Origin: Acidimicrobiales bacterium
Lineage (GTDB): Bacteria > Actinomycetota > Acidimicrobiia > Acidimicrobiales > Ilumatobacteraceae
Assembly: GCA_030833305.1 (NCBI GenBank)
Contig: JAURHL010000080.1
Span: 1-8,239 of the forward strand
DNA: 8,239 nucleotides
Direction of reading: 5' to 3'
Shown here: one piece after another, positions 5,716-8,239 of the stretch
Layout of the letters: each line of letters opens with the position of its first letter
Position numbering within the stretch: the first letter of the stretch is position 1
Made by a program: the position numbers and the translations under genes
The notes under the pieces: generated by a model
What the model saw: only the letters and a program-made list of their open reading frames with translations
Told to the model about the DNA's origin: nothing
Database searches by the model: none

Positions 5716-7143
5716 TCACAGCGCCGCGACCGGGATGCGGGTTCGATGCGTCGGCTCGGCGAGCAACTCACGGAACTCACCGCGCAGGTGGTGGGGCGCC
5801 GCTCCGGTGACGAGAACAGTCGCGTAACTACCGACACGGAGCGAACCGGTGGCCGGGAAGTGCACCAGTTTGTTCTGTCGGGTCCGCCCCGAGATGACGC
5901 CGGGGTTCTTCTTCGACGGACCCTCGATCAGGACCTCCTCGACACGACCGACGCGAGCTTCGTGCTTGCGCAGTGCGGACCGCTCCACCACCACGCGCAG
6001 TCGGGCGAAGCGTTCGGCCACCACGGCGGGATCGACGAAACGGTCCACCATGGTCGCGGCCTCGGTGCCGTCACGGGGCGAGAAGATGAACGTGTACGCG
6101 TAGTCGTACTCGGCGGCCGCGGCCACCTCGAGGGTGCCCACGAAGTCCTCCTCGGTCTCACCGGGAAAACCCACGATGATGTCGGTACTGACGGCCAGGT
6201 CGTCCACGTGCCGACGGGCCTCGGCGAGTCGTTCCAGGTAGCGCTCGGCCGTGTATCCGCGATGCATGATCGACAGCAGTCGATCACTTCCGGATTGCAG
6301 CGGATAGTGAAGGTGCTCGCACACCGTCGGCGTCTCGCCCATGGCGGCGAAGGTCTCGGCCCGCATGTCCTTGGGATGAGGGCTGGTGAATCGAACGCGT
6401 CGAATTCCCGGAACCGTGCCGACGTCGCGGAGAAGATCGGCGAACAGCGGGCGTGCGGACACGTCGTGTCCGGCCTTGCGTCGTTCCAGTTGGATGTCGC
6501 GTCCGTAACTGTTCACGTTCTGACCGAGCAATGTGACCTCGGAGACACCTTGGGATGCTAAACGCCGAACTTCCTCGAGCACGTCGTCGTAGGGGCGACT
6601 GATCTCGGCGCCCCGGACACTCGGGACGATGCAAAAAGCGCACGAATTGTCGCACCCGATCTGGATGGTGACCCACGCGTCGTAACTGGTCGAACGCTTG
6701 GCGGGCAACGCCGAGGGAAACAGCGCCTGGTCGTCGAGCACGGCCTCGTCGAGGATCTCGGTGACCGGTCCCGCGGTGACCGAATCGTTCAACAGATCGA
6801 CGGTGCGATGGACGTTGTGCGTGCCCAGGACCACGTCCACCCAGGGCGCGCGATCGCGAACGGTCTCGCGATCCTTTTGAGCCAGGCAACCCGACACAAC
6901 GATCTGACGACCCTCGCGCTCGTTCTTCCAACGTCGCATCGTGCCCAGAGTGCCGTACAACTTGTTGTCGGCGTTCTCGCGAATGCAGCAGGTGTTGAGA
7001 ACCACCACGTCGGCGTCGTCCTCGTTCTCGACCGCCCGCAAACCGTCGTTCTCGAGCAACCCGGCGATCCGCTCGGAGTCGTGTTCGTTCATCTGGCACC
7101 CGAAGGTGCGAACGATGTAGGTCCGTGTCGGGGCCTCGGCCAT
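5716..7143 (-). CDS. miaB: MiaB, tRNA-2-methylthio-N6-dimethylallyladenosine synthase (radical SAM)
   Basis: MiaB adds a methylthio group to C2 of i6A37 in tRNA, the step after MiaA, using two iron-sulfur clusters. The 475-residue protein has the N-terminal methylthiotransferase domain with Cys16 (TFGCQMNEHDSE), Cys52 (NTCCIRE) and Cys86 (SGCLAQ) for the auxiliary cluster. The radical SAM core has CxxxCxxC at Cys164, Cys168 and Cys171 (GCDNSCAFC), then TLLGQNVNSYG (204-214), FTSPHPKD (252-259), HYPLQSGSD (279-287) and DIIVGFPGET (321-330). A C-terminal TRAM domain (about 393-458) binds tRNA. Length is normal and all cluster ligands are present. MiaB specificity, rather than RimO or MtaB, is supported by these motifs and by miaA next door. 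It starts with ATG, without a visible Shine-Dalgarno sequence, 26 bases after the sigma gene. Confidence 0.96.
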   Translation of the reverse strand: MAEAPTRTYIVRTFGCQMNEHDSERIAGLLENDGLRAVENEDDADVVVLNTCCIRENADNKLYGTLGTMRRWKNEREGRQIVVSGCLAQKDRETVRDRAPWVDVVLGTHNVHRTVDLLNDSVTAGPVTEILDEAVLDDQALFPSALPAKRSTSYDAWVTIQIGCDNSCAFCIVPSVRGAEISRPYDDVLEEVRRLASQGVSEVTLLGQNVNSYGRDIQLERRKAGHDVSARPLFADLLRDVGTVPGIRRVRFTSPHPKDMRAETFAAMGETPTVCEHLHYPLQSGSDRLLSIMHRGYTAERYLERLAEARRHVDDLAVSTDIIVGFPGETEEDFVGTLEVAAAAEYDYAYTFIFSPRDGTEAATMVDRFVDPAVVAERFARLRVVVERSALRKHEARVGRVEEVLIEGPSKKNPGVISGRTRQNKLVHFPATGSLRVGSYATVLVTGAAPHHLRGEFRELLAEPTHRTRIPVAAL

Positions 7144-7149
7144 GCCGTG

Positions 7150-7155
7150 AGGCTA
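7150..7155 (-). promoter_or_regulatory. Possible -10 element giving a leaderless miaB transcript
   Basis: The minus strand reads TAGCCT (TAnnnT), followed by six bases and then the miaB ATG, exactly the spacing seen between the lexA -10 and its ATG. There is no Shine-Dalgarno sequence. No TTGAC-like -35 is found at 17-18 bases, so it is weak evidence for a second promoter inside the operon. Confidence 0.3.
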
Positions 7156-7169
7156 TCGGTCGGTCACGA

Positions 7170-8239
7170 TCAGGGTTCGACGAAGTCCCGCAACACGCGG
7201 CCACCGGCCATGTGCCGCAATCGGAACAGGGTCCGCACCTCGATCTGGCGAACCCGTTCACGGGTGATACTGAACGCTTGGCCCACTTCCTCGAGGGTGG
7301 CACCCTCGTATCCATCGAGGCCGAATCTCATCCGCATCACTTCCTGCTCGCGGGCCGGCAGATCGACAAGGACCGCCCTCACCGCCTCACGCATGTCGGC
7401 GATCTCCATACTGTCGCTCGGATCGGCCACGTTCGTGGCCGGCAGGTTGTCGGCGAAGGTGACGTCGCTGTCGTCACGAGTGGGTTGGTCGAGGCTCATG
7501 GTGTCGGCGGCCAGACTGAACCAGTCCGCCACCCGGTCCGCCGGTTCACCCAGCGCCTCGGCGATCTCGGCGAGGCTGGGCTCACGTTGCAATTTCTGGG
7601 CGAGTTGGCGCTGCATCCGAATCGCCCGATTGACGTTCTCCATCGCATGAGCGGGCAACCGGATGTTTCGGCTCTCCTCGGCCACCGCGCGCGAAATGGA
7701 CTGCTTGATCCACCAGGTCGCATAGGTGGAGAACTTGAAACCCCGACTGTGGTCGTACTTCTCGACGGCCTTCATCAACCCGATGTTGCCGCTCTGGATG
7801 GCGTCGGCGAGCGGCATGGTTGTCTTGGTGTAGCGCTTCGCGATGCTGACCACGAGGCGAAGGTTCGCCCGGGTGAGATCGTGACGAGCGCGTCGACCAT
7901 GGTCGATCATGCGTTTCAAACGTCGTCGCTCGAGATTCGATGCCGATTCCCCCAACTCGGCCAACTCCCGTTCGGCCGACAGGCCGTCAGCGATGCGTCG
8001 GCCGAGAAATCGCTCTTCTTCGGCACCGATCAAGGGAATACGGCTGATTTCGTGCAGGTACAACCGAACCGCGTCTTGGCTGCCGTCGTCACCCCCACCG
8101 CGTGATGTGTCCGTTCGACCACGACGTTCCTTCTTCTGTTCGACGAGTGGGCGACGCAACTCACCGGTGTCGTCGAGTTCGAAGGACTGGTCGACCGCGA
8201 TGCCCGCACCTTCGATGGCGGCCCTGATCACGTCGATGA
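7170..8239 (-). CDS. RpoD-family (group 1/2) sigma70 factor, 5' end cut by the window edge
   Basis: This is a primary-type sigma factor that directs RNA polymerase to -10/-35 promoters. The frame stays open to the right edge; a GTG at 8231 exists, but the upstream codons and the IRAAIEGAGIAVDQ stretch look like the end of a region 1.1-like domain, so the true start is probably outside. Numbered from that GTG, region 1.2 is 53-80 (DAVRLYLHEISRIPL), region 2 about 117-192 with the -10-reading FSTYATWWIKQSISRA (167-182), region 3 about 193-275 including a DDSDVTFADNL finger (253-263), and region 4 about 279-353 with the helix-turn-helix TLEEVGQAFSITRERVRQIE (312-331). Region 2.2 reads LADAIQSGN where the family usually has LLDLIQEGN, suggesting a group 2 (SigB/HrdB-like alternative) factor rather than the main one; this is inference. 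miaB follows after 26 bases. Confidence 0.93.
   Translation of the reverse strand, partial: IDVIRAAIEGAGIAVDQSFELDDTGELRRPLVEQKKERRGRTDTSRGGGDDGSQDAVRLYLHEISRIPLIGAEEERFLGRRIADGLSAERELAELGESASNLERRRLKRMIDHGRRARHDLTRANLRLVVSIAKRYTKTTMPLADAIQSGNIGLMKAVEKYDHSRGFKFSTYATWWIKQSISRAVAEESRNIRLPAHAMENVNRAIRMQRQLAQKLQREPSLAEIAEALGEPADRVADWFSLAADTMSLDQPTRDDSDVTFADNLPATNVADPSDSMEIADMREAVRAVLVDLPAREQEVMRMRFGLDGYEGATLEEVGQAFSITRERVRQIEVRTLFRLRHMAGGRVLRDFVEP

Noticed and set aside
4065..5810. Long plus-strand open frame of 581 codons
   Set aside because: It is antisense to dapF and miaA, with low-complexity His/Arg/Gly-rich translation and no recognisable domain.
5709..5837. N-terminal extension of miaA into miaB
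   Set aside because: It would place 43 residues before the P-loop strand, unlike MiaA proteins, and overlaps the miaB coding end.
7146..7168. Inverted repeat CGTGA...TCACG between the sigma gene and miaB
   Set aside because: Only five base pairs with a 13-base loop and no U-tract; too weak to call a terminator.
1..8239. Search for CRISPR arrays, insertion sequences, tRNA genes, riboswitches and defence or toxin-antitoxin pairs
   Set aside because: No repeat-spacer pattern, transposase, tRNA fold or such gene pair is visible; coding density is near complete outside 1-147.

Overview
The window is a GC-rich chromosomal segment from an actinobacterium. The pointers are the actinobacterial-type LexA operators (core GAAC-N4-GTTC), the lexA / hflX-dapF-miaA-miaB neighbourhood, which is also known from mycobacteria, and an actinobacterial-type DapC. 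The class is less certain: the gene order and sequence character would suit a deep lineage such as Acidimicrobiia, but that is inference. I see no mobile element, CRISPR array, tRNA or rRNA, and I did not find a clearly new multi-gene system. The region looks like core housekeeping DNA with a few unusual details.

Left end (1-147): a compact divergent control region. It holds four LexA (SOS) box-like sites and two opposed sigma70-type promoters. One promoter drives lexA rightward, and its -10 box sits so close to the ATG that the lexA mRNA should be leaderless. The other drives an SOS gene leftward whose coding part lies outside the window. lexA (148-804, + strand) encodes a complete LexA with its DNA-binding domain, Ala-Gly cleavage site and Ser/Lys dyad.

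Right of lexA, everything runs on the minus strand and converges on lexA across a 42-base gap holding a small GC-rich hairpin. In transcription order, from the right edge leftward: a group 1/2 sigma70-family factor (5' end cut by the window edge), miaB, miaA, dapF, hflX, dapC, and a small membrane-anchored protein of unknown function. Gaps are 26, 7, 12, -4, 28 and -4 bases, so these genes are probably cotranscribed, with translational coupling at the two GTGA overlaps.

Functionally the operon mixes tRNA modification (MiaA and MiaB make ms2i6A37 in sequence), diaminopimelate/lysine synthesis (DapC makes N-succinyl-LL-DAP, DapF epimerises LL-DAP to meso-DAP for lysine and peptidoglycan), a ribosome-associated GTPase (HflX) and a transcription factor. 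The most notable oddities are a DapF whose first catalytic cysteine is replaced by serine, the four-box divergent SOS operator with a predicted leaderless lexA, a sigma factor with an altered region 2.2, and the uncharacterised two-membrane-segment protein coupled to dapC.
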